A stretch of DNA of 64,000 nucleotides from Pseudoips prasinana (GCA_951640165.1 OX621252.1:20047934-20111933); one strand, 5' to 3'. Positions 1-15,100 are shown, numbered from the stretch's first letter. The notes: a model not told the origin generated them from the sequence alone. Program-made: numbers and translations.

Positions 1-96
1 TTTGATGGTCATATATCTGCTGCTAGTGCTTTTAGTCCAGATTACGAAATATATTTCTTTTTCTAATTCTTAACGTATTGTTTACTTTTGAATCAG

Positions 97-199
97 AACC
101 ACTTTTGTGGGCAACCGGAAAGGAGCTCATGTATCATGCAATGTTGCGTCATCATTTGGAACCAACTTCAACTGTTCGGTGCCTAAGATACAAATCTCG
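97..199 (+). CDS. MOV10: Helicase exon a (first visible)
   Basis: Starts after TTTGAATCAG and ends before GTAAGT. It begins with the last base of a codon split with an unseen upstream exon and encodes visible residues 1-34 ([15 protein letters not shown]...). It belongs to the N-terminal beta-rich region before the helicase core. Confidence 0.8.
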
Positions 200-3100
200 G
201 TAAGTTAACCAAATTATATATAGAGGTTTAAATAGCTTATAGTTTGTATTGGACATTGTGGCGACAAAGACATATATATGTCCATATATTCAACTACATT
301 CAACAATGTAAAAATCACATCTAAACAGAAAATACATTTTAACCAAGTTAAAATGTATGTTGATGTACATATTGTGGTACATGATTGTCTGTGAACCATT
401 TTTAGAGTTCTATAGCCAGATTGCAAGAAATGGAACCCTTATAGATTCCTCATGTCTGTCTGTCATGTCTGGCCATCCATATGTCACAGCCACATTTGAA
501 AAACATTGAAAAAGAACTACTGTTGAAACTTGGTAAGTAGACATATTATGTGAACTGCATTAAGATTTTCACACAAAACTATATATTAATTTTGGGGGTT
601 CCACATATTAGAACTGAAACTCAAAATTTTATTCTCATCAATCCCATACATGTGGTGTATCTATGGATAGGTCTTCAATTTTTTTCTAAACTGAATAGTT
701 TGCGCGGGACACACTTCCAAAGTGGTAAAATGTGTGTGTCCCCCCCCCCCCATAACTTCTAAAATAAGAGATAAATATCTTCTAAGAAAAATTTAATAAT
801 AAATATGATTTACCATGCAAGCTTCCACCGAAAATTGGTTTGAACGAGATCTAGTAAGTAGTTTTTTAATATGTCATAAATCGTAAACCGCAATTTACCT
901 TTCATTCAATCATCTCAAATACTTGCTGCTACAGAACCCTTCATGGGCGAGGCCGACTCGAACTTGGCTGCTTTTTATTAATTGTAATTTTTATTCAATA
1001 GGGAATGCTTCTGATATGATCTGATTGAAATTTTCTTCAAATTGTTTTAAGACGAGAGTTGAAGTCATTTGTTTGTTTTTTAGCACAGTAATTACACTCA
1101 ATAAACTTTATGTACTTATTTTAAAAAGTATGTCTGCATTAGCGAAATCTTTTTGCCATGGAACTAGCACTAACAATTCTTAAACCATAGTGGCAAGGTT
1201 TGGTACAGTGCAGTCAATTTAAATATTATTACTGTTTGTACTATATGAAATTAAATTAAATTTATTCAGCACTTGGGTATTAACATACACTTGTACTTGT
1301 CAAGCTGACAATGCAGTACATAAACATACGGGTAGTAGTATAAAAGTTACCAAAAAAAAAATTATCCATCCGTGCGGTTTGTTTTATCGCATATATTTTC
1401 TGAAATCCTTAAATAAATAACAAGTTGCTAATCTATTATTTTGAAATTTAGTTCTACTATATTAGAATTAAAGAATGGAAGACTAAAGCAAAAAGACGAA
1501 ATTCTAAAAACACCGATCACGCGTTAATGGGCCAAAGCGATCCTCGGCGCTGATACCCTAGCTAGCCTGCGGCTTTCTCTAGCTACCTAGGTGTATGTAT
1601 GTACTGTATCGTGGGGTACTTTAAACATATATTATTGAGGGGCACGAAGTACATTCAGACTCAGTACACCTATTTATGGGCCACACAACTTATTGTCCTG
1701 CGTTGGAATCAAACCTGGTCCACAAAGTGCCGAGGCAATTGTCTTAACTGCTTCACCACGCATGCAGTCATTTAATTATGTCAAAATGAATCTATTCTTA
1801 GGTGTTCATGAACTCACAGTTTCATATATTTCAGAATCTTAATTCAAAAATGTCAGACAAGGAAGTTGGAAATTTTGCTTAAAGTTATAACATACTACAT
1901 ACTTTCTTCCTTATTGGTATCTGAAAATAGTAAGCGCCTTGATCATTCCTATTTTGATTTTTTTTAAATCAAGTTTTTGAATCTTGCGCACGCTAACCGG
2001 ACCCATAAGGCTGATAGCCGTAGAGTTTAAAATATCATAATAAAATGAGTACATTATGAATGATACAGTAAAAGATTGTATTTTAACTTCCTTATCTCGT
2101 TTACGACCAGTATGTTTATACAACTGTGGCTTAGTCATAAAGTTGAAGTATGAAAGAAAGTCTTCCTTTCATACTTCAACATTGATTTTGAACTGTAAGT
2201 GATAGGGTCAAGTTTAAATTATGATATACAATGTGTAACATAAATAGTGGACGTACTTAATTTGCGTTTGAACATAAACAACGTGTAACGCATCAACATG
2301 CAAAATCATAAATTCCCATACAAGACTATTGAACTGCTGAAGCATTTAGTGCAGTGAGCCCACGAAATATTCTTCGATTTTTTTTTATAAAAGATAACGC
2401 CCGCACTGGAGAATCTAATCCCTGTGTCGCGGGGTACTTTACAACATATAACTAGACGGACGAAATACATCCAGACTCAGAACAACTATTTATGGGTCGC
2501 ACAAATAGTTGCTCCGGCGCAGGACTCGAACCCGGGACACGAAGCGGGGAGGTGACTGTCTTAGCCGCTACGCCATTGCAGTAAAATACGGGTTTTCTTT
2601 AATTTGTCCATTTTCATGGATAGCGCTTCCTAAGTTTTCTTTAGTATTAATGTTACACATTGTATATGGTACAGTTTGAATGTTTTAACTCTTCTTATTA
2701 ATTATAATTTTACAGGCAAAACCGGGAGAAGAGGTGAAATTTATGTTTACCATTTTGAATGAGACTAAGGCCGAAAAAATCGATGTAGCCTTTATCCAAA
2801 TAGTTCATTCAAAATTCGACTTTGTCATGAACAACCATAGCCTGCAAATTGGACGTACACCGCGAACGCTTCAACCAAGTAAGACAATCAAACATTTTTG
2901 GTTTTAATATTTCTAGTATATATAACATGGTACTTATTACGTATCTTGTAGAGACAAAGCAAGGTATATCGGACTCGCACCGACTAAACCTACCTGCCGT
3001 GGACTTCTCTTGGCGCCTAATGGGGGAGCCCCGGAAATGCGGGTATGCTGCTCCGGTCCTTTTCGCCATGTCCCAGATGTTCGTACACTGTACCCGTTCG

Positions 3101-6100
3101 TACCCTGGGAGGGCTCTGGTTTGCCCTTCCCAATTGCCGACTTCTGCCAGTCCGGCACAGCGACTGCGGCACAAACAGATCGCTGACTTCCCGGAGCTGC
3201 TTGCACGTCGTGGCAGTAGAGGACACTTCTCTGACTGCCGCAGGCCCGAGGGGGAGTTGGGCTACCGGCTGCTGCCGCCGCCCCGACGCCTCCTCCGTCT
3301 GCGAGCAGGATCGGCTCTCCCGCTCCCGCTCGGCGGCCTCCTTTTGGAGCATGACTGCCTCACAAAAGGAGACCACGGCGTCCCATTTGGAGGAGTCACC
3401 CGTCAGCATCGCCCCTATGATTGCCGGCGGGGACAGATCCCATCCGATCTCTGCAACCAAGATTCGCCTTTCGGTCTCCCAGGCCGGGCACTCAGCGAGA
3501 GTGTGTTGGGCAGTCTTAGTCACTCCCGCAGTGGTGACAGTGTGTCGTCGCTTCTCGACCTATCTGGTTCAGGTACTTACCGAAACACCCATGTCCGGTG
3601 AGCATCTGATTCAGTTTGTAGGTGACGTAACCATCTCTCCTTCCCACCCAGACCTCGAGGTGAGGCAGGCAGGATGGCACCGACAGCACGTTGGCGCGCG
3701 TTTAGACGTAACTTTAGCCGTGCGCGCCACCGCACTAGTACGTGCCGATGGACATCCCGTCTATATTTAATGAGCATCTGTTCTGGCGCCGCCGTCCCGT
3801 TCTCCTGGCGGACGCGGATTTCGCTGAAAACCGCTGCGCCAACTGCCGCCAGGAGGTCAAATGGCGGGAGGCGCGGCAGAACATTTAACTGCCTAGATTG
3901 TGATCAGATGTGTTAGTTGTCCCAAAATATTTATTTTCTTATTTAATATAAAATTCATTGCGCATGCAGCGCGCATGTGATAGAAGTGAGTCTTCTCTAA
4001 ATAATACATACCTCAGCTTTTGAGGCGTACATCTGCAATGTGCGCATGCGGCACCTACATATATTATTATATCGTTGCGTATACGTCGCTTATTTCTCTC
4101 TACTTCTGTGACATTGGGATATATAGCTGTCTTTCTCTCTCTTAAGTTTATTTTTCATGGTATATCACTAAATTTGCTTCTACATGACGTGTTAACTGCT
4201 CGTCCACTTACCGATTATGTTCTAAGAAGTTTTTCTTCCAAAAGCTTTCTGTATTTTGACATTTCCATGAGTAGGAAGGTAGAATGATTTAGAAGTTGCT
4301 GCGGTTTAAAAAGAGTATTAACCTCACGGTAGGCAGCGGTTTGCTGTGCCCATTGGCATTGCGAATGCCCATGAGTAGTGGTTTCCACTTCCCATCAGGT
4401 GGCACTCTAGCTCGAAGTCTACCTCCAAAACCAATAAAAAAAAAAACTTGTGTGTACTTATGTACACGCGTTAGAAGTAATAGTTCTTAATATACAACTT
4501 GAACATACACACACACACATATACATACACCTAGAACTAACGTCATGCTGTTATTTTTACGATGCGCGCGCATCGTAAAAATTCACTCTCATACATTTTC
4601 ATACCACCTAGAACTAACTTCATGCTGTTATTTTTTTTTGGTGTCGGTGTGCTCATCGTAAAAATTCACTCTCATCATTTTTCTCCATCGCGCCAAAAGA
4701 AGTATAACTTCAAAAAACGTTGGCCCGTAAAGCTCTGCCATAACAATCATCTAGATTTCCGTATTAAATCAAACTTAAGCTAACATCATTACTGTTTCAG
4801 AGGAAAAAATTAACGAAGAAGTCTCAGTGAGCTTTAAGTCATCTTTTATTGGACAATATGAAACTCCGATTGTGTTCTACTTCAAGAAGTTACTTACCAA
4901 TGAAACCATTGTAATCATGAGAGATATGGTAAGTATTGTGAAAGTATAGTAAATTTGTTATCTTATAATGATTATTCAGTATTCAGTATTCTTTATTTCG
5001 TAAACATAGGTACATATTACATGGGTGTTATACAGATATAGAGGTAAACCGCTATGTTTTGCCAACTTAATGACGTACAAAATGTTCATGTTATAAGTAT
5101 CTTAACCTAGATTATATTCAATTACAGTCATGGAATACATTAAACTAAGTCAGCTTTTTGTTAATTTTGGTAGTTTAGGTACTAAATAATATTTTGTTTT
5201 GGTAGTTTGTTAGTAATCCAATTAAAAGTCTTAAATTAATAGATATTAAGACTCCGGTGTTTCTGACAGCTCCACCAGGAAGCACGTATAAGGAGCCCTT
5301 AAGCAGACAACAGCCAGATCAGTATTTTTCCCCCAAATTAGCCGATACTGGTCCTCCAAATTATAATATCCTGGGACGTTATTTACGCATCTTATCCCAA
5401 ACTATGCAGAGCTTGTAATATGGAAACTAGGTAACTGATATATTACATAATACTACTTACTTTTGTAAATACACACTTATGTATATAGATCATTTCACCC
5501 AGACTCATAATAACAGACATGTTCATGCATACAAGTATCTGTCCTGGGTGGGAATTGAACCCATGACCTGCGGCGTGAAAGACAAATATTTTCAAACCAC
5601 CTACTACCGGCTCGTCAAGATATTGCATAGAATGTGGGAAGTTATTGTGATATTTATTCTTAACTAGCTGTGCCCCGCGGTTTTACCCGCGTTAAATTTT
5701 ATAAATTATCATAGCTCCTCCCCCGTAGGTGATAGCGTGATAATATGTAGCCTATATGTTGATCCGACCTCTTAGTAATATTCATGCAAACTTTGAAGTA
5801 AATCCATGCAGTACTTTTTGAGTTTAGCCCGGACATACAAACAGACACACAGACAAAAATTCTAAAAACTATATTTTTGCCCTCGACATCGATTGTAGAT
5901 CACGCCCCAAATATTATTTAAAAAAATTATTCAATGTACAGTTTTGACTTTCCTACGATTTTATTATATGTATAGATGATTATTCCTTTTGATCGGTATC
6001 ATAAAAATAAAGCATTTTTTACATGTATTGGGTTTTTAAAATATCTGTTTCACATGGGACTGGATACCCCATGGTTCGATTTCCACCCGCATCAAATTTA

Positions 6101-9100
6101 TACAACTTATTATTATAAAGATGTCTGTAACTAAATTGTTTTAACGATGATTCCTACAATTCATATTAACAATGCCTACGAACGCTGCCTGTTTAAAACG
6201 AGCTATAAATATGTGCTGCCGGAATTTTATCAGTGTTTAGTTCTGAGTAGTTCGGCTACCTATTTCCGTTTATGCAACTACTCATATTACGCTTTACATA
6301 CAAATAACTTACAATAGTAGGTACCTCTTGCGAATATGGCTGGCAGCTTTGTTCAAATGACGCACACATTCACCATGTTTGTGTAATTTGAACAAGGCTT
6401 TCAGCCATATCATGTCAGCCTAATGAAGTCCACTGTTGGACAAAAGCCTCCCCAAAATATTTCCACAATAGAGTCCACAATTAGGAGGATATGCCATAAT
6501 CGCCACGCTTGGCAGACGGGTTGGCGATCGCAGTAAGATAGTCATATGACTCAGGAGATAGCTACTGACCATTCTCTGGTACATATATATTCGCTCGGGA
6601 TGACTTCTACTCCCCCTAAGGGATGAGATGGGGTGAAGATATTCTTTATCATCACACAGCCAAATTTGTCAGTTACTGCCAAATCTCCAAACAAGCGTAC
6701 TGCTTGCTTGATGTTTGGAGGTTTGTAAGTCATAAACCCTTTACTCTCACCGGTCGGTACCCGAGCGGCAAAGTAAAGCACCTAGGCACACGGTTAGTCT
6801 ATAGATGGGTGACCGTCAAAGTGGTTTAATTTCTGAGCGTTTTCGTGGATTTCGTGCACGTTGTGCGGTCAGACCCTAGTGTCAGACTTGTTTAAGTGAC
6901 CCAGTAGTCACTTAAACAAGTCTGACACTAGAGTAACCACTGCCCGTACGATAAACTAAAGTGAACATAAGTTGAATGGTTATAATATACTAACGTAGGT
7001 TACAAAACCCCGGAAATAACCAGGAAAACAACGATTTTATAACTCTTACTTTATTCGATAGGGAATGCTTTCTATATGGTCTACTAGGGAATCTAATCCC
7101 CGTGTCGCGGGGTACTTTACAAACATAATTAGACGGACACAAATAAATACATCCAGACTCAGAACAACTATTTATGGGTCACACAAATAGTGGTCCGGCG
7201 CGAGACTCGAACTCGTAACACGAAGAGGCAAGGCTACTATTTTTAGCCGCTGCGCCACACGTAAATGAAGGTGTTGTTTTTGTACGGTTCGAAAGGTCTT
7301 GTTGGCCTTGAAACGAATTATGTTCTATATTTTCGCGATAAGCTTTTTGTAAAAGAAGCTATATCACCCATTTGTATAATTTCTATCTGATTGTATGTTT
7401 CTTACCCCGTCACGAGAGGACATTGTAAAGATTTTAGCTCCACTGATTTAACCCTATAGAATAAAACTTTGACCGCTACAATCATGAATAAATCACAAAG
7501 AAAAGGTGCCTAGTACGACACGGCACGACTTCATTATCGTGACCGTGACGTACTGGTGTATGTTTTTTCGAAATTATAATAATATAATAATATCTTGGGA
7601 CAATGTCACACAGATCATCCCAGCCCCAAACTAAGCAAAGCATGTACTATGGGTACCGGGTGACGATATACATACTTATATAGATAGATAAATACTTAAA
7701 TACATAGAAAACATCCATGACTCAGAAACAAATATTCGTGCTCATCACACAAATATTTGCACTTACTGGGATTCGAACCCAGGACCACCAGCTTCGTAGG
7801 CAGGAGCACTACCAACTAAGCTACGGTGACCAATTAATCCAGTTAATATCGTGAAACTGCATGACACGTGCATTTAAGTTAATTGGTGATAGCTATGTCT
7901 TGAGAAAATCAAATATTATGCAGCTATCCTGACAGCAACGCGGGTAAAGCTGCGGGCGGAAGCTAATTATATTTACTTAGTGTACGAGTAATAGATACAT
8001 ACCTGCTAATTAATCTGTTTTGACATTTAGTTGTTAAAAATGTAAATGACATCTGATAAAGATGTCATTAAAATGTAATAATCAAATTTTAATGTCCCAT
8101 TATGATTTAAAAAATGTTTAGCTTTTATACTTAAACTAAATAAGTATAAAATCATTTTAGTTTTTGCCGTGGTCTAGGACTTGTGTTAAAGTGTTCATAT
8201 TGAGAAAGAAAGACAAGGTTGGATAAAAATCAGAATAGAAGGTAAGGAGGGTCCATTCCAAATTAATGGCAAATCCGATGCGTGGTATTAACAAAAGACA
8301 TTGACTTGCTGAAATATGCAGTTGTGACGTTTTTTAAGCGCGCCGTTGACTCGCGTTTGTAGCGATACGCACGCGCGTTAGCATCGCGTTTGTATCGATT
8401 CAAACAAACACCAAACTGCTCTATGATAAATAAGTTCTTTAAACGTTGTGTGCACAAGCTCTAAGACTGCGCTTTTTTTAACGCATTTTCATACAAATAT
8501 CAGAGAGTGACTATCCTCAATCTGTTTTAAATCTAAAAATTAAAATGAAATTGCAATAGACGCAATCAGCCTCTACTTATTATGACAATACGATCCCAAA
8601 CGGCTTACACATATACAACATGTAACTAAATTAACGCACATCCTGAATATAGTTTGTTCAGAATCGTTTACTGAATCGATTTATATCATTTTTAATATGG
8701 GTATTTTTTTATTCCAAAATAATTAAAACTACGGAAATTATTGTCATATTAACCCTGTACAGTAAAACAAATTGAAATGGACAGTAAGTCAAAGTAATAA
8801 GACTTTTATAATCGCAGTATCATTTGTATTCATACAAATTCCATCATTCAATACAAAATAAAGAAAAATAAACTTTATTCCAAGAAACTAATTTAGTAAA
8901 TAACAATGCATATACATGTTAAATAAAAAATTTAGTGTTATGTATTATGATTACAACATAATATTCTAATTGGGGTGTCTGAGGGTGTGCGTTAATTACG
9001 TTACAAGTTGTAGTTTCCTATAAGGTTTTGATGTACATATTTACACCGTTTAGCGGTCTTTGCTAAAGCAGCAGGAGCGCCGGCGTGTCCGCTATTGTTT

Positions 9101-12100
9101 GGAAGATGTGAAGGCATTGAAGTGTCCACGCAAGTTGCATCCCTCGCCAGAGTTGCAGAGCAGCTGCTCCCACTGTCTTTGTGAGAATGGGTTTTTTGGG
9201 TGGTCCGTACTTGCTCAGGCATGTGATCAATATATTAATTGCGTCGCTCAAACAATAACCAAACGACTATTTGTTCATAGTACTTACCAACTTGATGAGA
9301 CCATTTTTCGTGTTGCATCGGCCGCCACGACGCATAACGGATTTTGATTAGCCGTTTAAATTCCTATAGCACTTTTACCTTTCTATAAAATATAATTCTT
9401 TCACTGACTTTGCAGAATATTTATTGCCATGAAATTTATAAATATAATAAACTTGTTGATTCTAAGTAATAATTTTTAAAATAATGTTATAGTAAAGTTG
9501 ACTGTATTAGGGAAATCCCCGCAAACGCACGAAATCAAAGAATGAAATCGCGTGGCGCGGCGGTGTGGTACGAATAGTGCTATATGAATTCTTATTGGGC
9601 AAATCAAAACCGTTGGGTACGTACATGTCGTCCGCACGTAGCGGCTGGTGCTTTTGATACGATTGGGGAAATCCCCGAATATAGCACAATATAAAGAATA
9701 CAGATGTTCGGGGATAAAGTGAGCTATATTCATCGTAGGAATTGACATGACACATGGATGCTCTATGGCGAACAGACGTGCTTTGCTAAAGATTAAGAGA
9801 AAATTCTCTAATTGTACGTGTGCCGGATAGTCTAAACCTAGTGAAATTATATCAGTGAGTTATTGATATTTAAATAACGAAACCTTTTTCTTTAAATTGT
9901 TGTTAAATAGGTAACATCATCGCCTTTTTATTTTTAAAAAGTAAAGTGAGGTATTGATATTGTAGGAATTTAAGTTAATGACTGTCGCCTGTATTTCCTT
10001 TCCTAATTGTGTTGATTTAATTTTTTTGTACCTTGTTATATTTAATTTTAAATAGGTATCATATTGTAGGAGCGAAAGTTAATTACCTTCGCCCGATTTT
10101 GTTATTCTAGATTCTTGCTTTTATTTGTGTAGGAACTGCATTATCCCCTTTACTAGTAGGTAACTGTTTTCTATAGAACTAAAAACGGTTACACGATTTC
10201 ATGTTAAGAGATTACATCGAAAATGTTATGTGGTTTATATATTTAAATTAATTTAAAGAGTAAGGATATCGTGGGTATATTATTTTAATTATATGCTCTA
10301 GATTAATAAGGAAAACACAATGGCTTGAAATATTACTCCATACGTAATTGGAAAGAAGCTATTTTTGCTATCACAATATTGCTGTCCGACGGGTTGATTA
10401 GCGTGGGTAGCGTGGTAAATACTTCATACTAAATACTCTCACGCCGCAGGTCGTGTAGGACAGATATTTGTATGCATAAACATGTCTGTTTGTCCTGAGT
10501 CTGGATGTAGTTATCCATATTAGTATTTATTTACAACAGAGTATAGTAGTTTATATATGTAGTACTTACCTACATCAGTTATCTGGTTTCTACAAGCTCT
10601 GCTTAGTTTGAGATCAGATGGCCATGTGTGAATAAAATCCCAGGATGTTATTATTGTAATCAGTGATTTCTTGAAAGTCATCAACGTAGCATCTTAGCGG
10701 AAACAAAAAAGAAGTTATATGTATACAGGGATTTAATTTTAGAAAGACATTCCTTTTCGTAGCTTGCGGTAGGCTTAGGAAAAAGCGTTGTGCACGCCAT
10801 TTTTACGTGCGAGTATCGACGTTCGAGCAGTCAAACATTGTGGCCAGCCAGTTTTATTACTTAAATCCTGAAGGCGTGGAAATTTAGTTAATGGCGGCTG
10901 TACATACTCGCCGAGACAGGCCAAGAGGGAGTGTGTACATGGTGCTCTCGTCACGTCTCGCCTCGCTGCCTCTCGATCGCGTGTCGGTTTTGGTGCAAAG
11001 GGTGGTCAAAGGGTCTCGTTAACCTTCGCGCGGAAAACATGCATGTACACCCTCGTTTTATTCAGTTGCGCTCTGACCGTGTTGAATGAACCTGTATCTA
11101 TTACGGTGCATGGTAACCATCCACGATCTTCGCCAAGACTTGAGTATATTATTTTTATGATAAATATCAGAAATGTCAAACCAAAGACACCGACATAGCC
11201 CGAAGAATTGCAAAACTGAAGTGGCAGTGGGCGAGAACATAGCTCGTAGAACCGACGGCAGTTGGGGCAGAAACTTTCTCGAGTGACGACCATGAACCGG
11301 AAGATGCAGCGTGGGCATGCCCCCCACAAGATAGACCGATAATCTTGTGCGGGTCGCTGGAAACTGCTGGATGCGAATAGCGCAAGACCGGCAATTGTTG
11401 AGATCTTTGGGGGAGGCCTTTGTCCAGCAGTAGACGTCTTTCGGCTGATGTGATGATGATGATAAATGTATAAAATTGTAATATTCACAACACAAAGACA
11501 AACAACAGAAGCAATTTCTATGTCCATTATCTCGGGAGACTTTGGTACAATTCAAAGAACGACTGTGTACAGATACGAACTCGTCGAGAGCCTTCTCGGG
11601 AGAGACTCTTGAGAGCATCTCGGCGATTGTGTACAGCCGACATAAAACGTAGCTGCTTATTTAAATCATGACTTTGAACGGGGGTCCCCGACACGTGTTT
11701 TTAAAATATCATTTTCGCATATAATACCTACCTACTAACCTATGTTTTTGTCAGAAGATTCTTTACATACAAGCTTTATTTTACATGTTATTTATTTCAG
11801 GTCGTATATGTGGAGACACGTAAACAGGATCACGTAAAGATGACGTCTCCTTATGCCCTGAAAGACGTTTGTGCGGAGACCCTCCACCGCAGTATAGGTG
11901 GCCAGTAAGTTTTAATCTTTCTTAGAGTTCTTGACCATACCCATTCTTGGGCATACTTGAAAGGAAGACCAGGGGCTCTACCGGCTAGTCGCCGAAGATC
12001 GTTTTCGTGAATGGCTTTCAAATAAATAAAGGTTAAAAATGACTTAATCAATCGTTAAATCAGCTTCCATGACCTTGACCCTGACTTTATTTATTTGAAC

Positions 12101-15100
12101 GCCATTTACGAAAACGATGTTCGGCGACTTAGCCGGTAGAGGCTCAGCTGCAGGCTTGAAGACCGCAGGCTTTCAGCCTGAATTACAATTGTTTTAGCAG
12201 CTCCGCCCCGAGATGTGATGCAATAATCTACTAGTATCTGAGCCAGAGTGTAGGGAACCATTTTTATAACGTGATTATACGCCACGTCCTTAAGGGTCTG
12301 GAAAATATAAAATAGTTGCAGCAATCTATGGACCAGTGCATTATTATGGGGTTTAAAATGGATTACCTCAAGGTATTTGACGGTACTAGGCTTCATAGTT
12401 CGTAGACTACTTCCTATCACACCACAATGTACAGTCCATCATTGCACTGCATCAGATAGAATTAGTCGGTATTAAATTGGATCTAAATTCATATGCTAAG
12501 TATTTCGTTTAGTAATCATATTTCAGAGTACCATATTCATTCACAAGCTTTACTTAAGTCAATCATATGGTTTTGTAGCTTTTACGCGAATAAGCAAACA
12601 CCCTAATAGATGGGTTCTACGAAGTAATGGATGACACTTTTAATATCAATAAGTGTAATATATTGCACGTGGAACTGCTACTAGACTTGTGATCCCGACT
12701 GTACACACGGCTACATATCAAGCTATACCTTTCCAGTATAAGCTGATCCCGCGTTACATAAGATTCCCACACAATGAAAGGGCAGCTTATATTGGAAATG
12801 TATAGCTTGATATGTAGCCGTGTGTACAAATGTCTTGATATCAAATGGATCTAAGAAAAGCAATAATACAATTTCTTCGTGAAAGTCATATTCATTATTT
12901 TTTAACTCGGAAGCAGTTAAAGGATATAAAATACTGTAATAGCGATATAATCTTTTGCAAAACTGTTACGATAAAGACAAGGCTGTGTTACGTGTTACGA
13001 TATTATAAGGAAATCAGTCAAATTATAATGACTATCTTTTCCTCCGTAAAACTGCTACTGGACTTCTAATTCTAAACATGTCTGAAGAAAGGTCTTGATA
13101 TTAAACGAAACTAAAATTTTAATATATTGCTTCTACTAGACTTGTGATCCCGACTACACAAATGTCTTGATATTAAATGGATCTAAGTAATGTAATACCT
13201 AATAATTTCTCCTTGAAAGTCATGTTCGTTTATTCAGCAGCTGTTAGTTAAAGGATTTTAAAGAAACTGTAAAGGAGATATACTGCTTTGCAAAACTGTT
13301 ATAGATAAAAAACAGCCTGTAGCAATGTTACGATATTGAACGGAAATAACTAAAACTGATACTGGACTTCTAAACATGTCTGAAGAAAGGTCTTGATATT
13401 AAAAGGATATTAACGAAACTAAAACTAAAATGTCATCATATATTGCTTCGTGGAACTGCTACTGAACTTATGAACACGACTGTACTTAATTGTGTGAAAT
13501 ATTATATTAGTATTGTGTGCTTATTTACAGCGGTAGCGGCAGTGGCCAATTCCGTATACCTCAAAACTGCAAGCGAATTTATGCCTCCAATCTTAAAGTC
13601 TCTGAAGATGCTGATGATAGTGTAAAACAACTGGGAGATGATATCAGGTGAGTAATCAGTTCCTGGTTTCATCATCATCATTAATGACGGTCACCGTAGC
13701 CTAGTTGGTAGTGCTCCTGCCTACGAAGCCGGTGGTCCTGGTTTCGAATCCCGGTAAGTACAAATATTTGTGTGATGGGCACGAATATTTGTTTATGAGT
13801 CATGGATGTTTTCTGTATATATATTTATCTATCTATATAAGTAAGTATATCGTCGCCTGGTACCCATAGTACAAGCTTTGCTTAGTTTGGGGCTAGGATG
13901 ATCTGTGTGACATTGCCCCTATCTATATTATATTATATTAATGGCAAAATTGCAAATCTATACATATAATAAAATCGTAGGAAAGTCAAAACTGTACATT
14001 AAATATTTAGTTAAAAAGGATACTTGGCCCGTGATCTACAATCGATATCGAAGCCAAAAATATAGTTTTTAGAATTTCTGTCTGTGTGTATGTCCGGGCT
14101 AAATTCAAAAAGCACTGCATGGATTTACTTAAAATTTTGCATGAATATTACTAAGAGATCGGGTCAACATATAGGCTACATATTATCACGCTATCACCTA
14201 CGGGAGAGGAGCTGTGATAATTTATAAAGATTAAAACCGCGGGGCATCCCTATATGTGGGGCTGCACCTTTAATTATGCAACTAGCAATGATTGTATAGA
14301 CATCCTCTCCGATTCTAAAGGCATACAGAAAAGTTGCTTTATTATTTGTTCAACGTAAAGGTAAGAATTTCTCAGACATTTTTAAAATGAATTGTATAAA
14401 TTTAAGTGCGGGTGGGAATCGAACCCACGACCACGGGGTATCCGGCCCCATTTAAAGCATTCATTATGCATTAAGACCAATAGCTGCCGTAGCGCTAGAA
14501 CCGTGGATTAGCATCTAACTTAACTTTCGTGTAACTTTTACGAAACTACACTTAATTATTACATAGTCTGTGGTTTTCGTCAACTCCATAGCTCAACCCA
14601 ACCATAACTAAATAACTACCTCTGAGCCATACAGTTACCTTAGAGTCAAGAGTAGTTCAAGCCGCCCAGTAGGCCTCTGACATAGCTTAACGACTGTTGC
14701 CTAATGGCTACCCAAGACCGACAGCTTAACGTGCCCTCCGAAAAATGGAGACGCCCATAAATTAAACCACTTTGGCGGTCACCCATCTAGGTTAGCCTAG
14801 TTGCTTAACCTCGCCAATCACTTACCGACCGGTGAGAGCATCTGGCTATGATGCAATGGCAATGCAAAGCGTCAATTTAATCACAAAAGCTACGAACGAT
14901 ACACACTGGTAGATCAAATTTAGCATTCTTAACTCTCACCCTTTCGGAGGATGTAGGTAGTTATTATCAACTAGCCGTGCCCCGCGGTTTTACCCGCGTT
15001 AAACGTTATAAATTATAGCCTATGTGTTAATCCAGGGTTTCGGCTATCTCCATACCAAATTTAATTAAAATCGCTACAGCCGTTTAGACGAAGAAGTAAC

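Noticed and set aside
2849..3770. Long overlapping frames on both strands, including a 250-codon + strand frame
   Set aside because: The block is GC-rich, so several frames stay open. The minus strand carries the R1-type LINE C-terminus; the + strand frames are Arg/Pro/Ser-rich shadows without a domain.
11006..11618. Three overlapping minus-strand frames of 72-186 codons
   Set aside because: They are antisense to a decayed LINE C-terminus that reads on the + strand ([19 protein letters not shown]). No independent domain.
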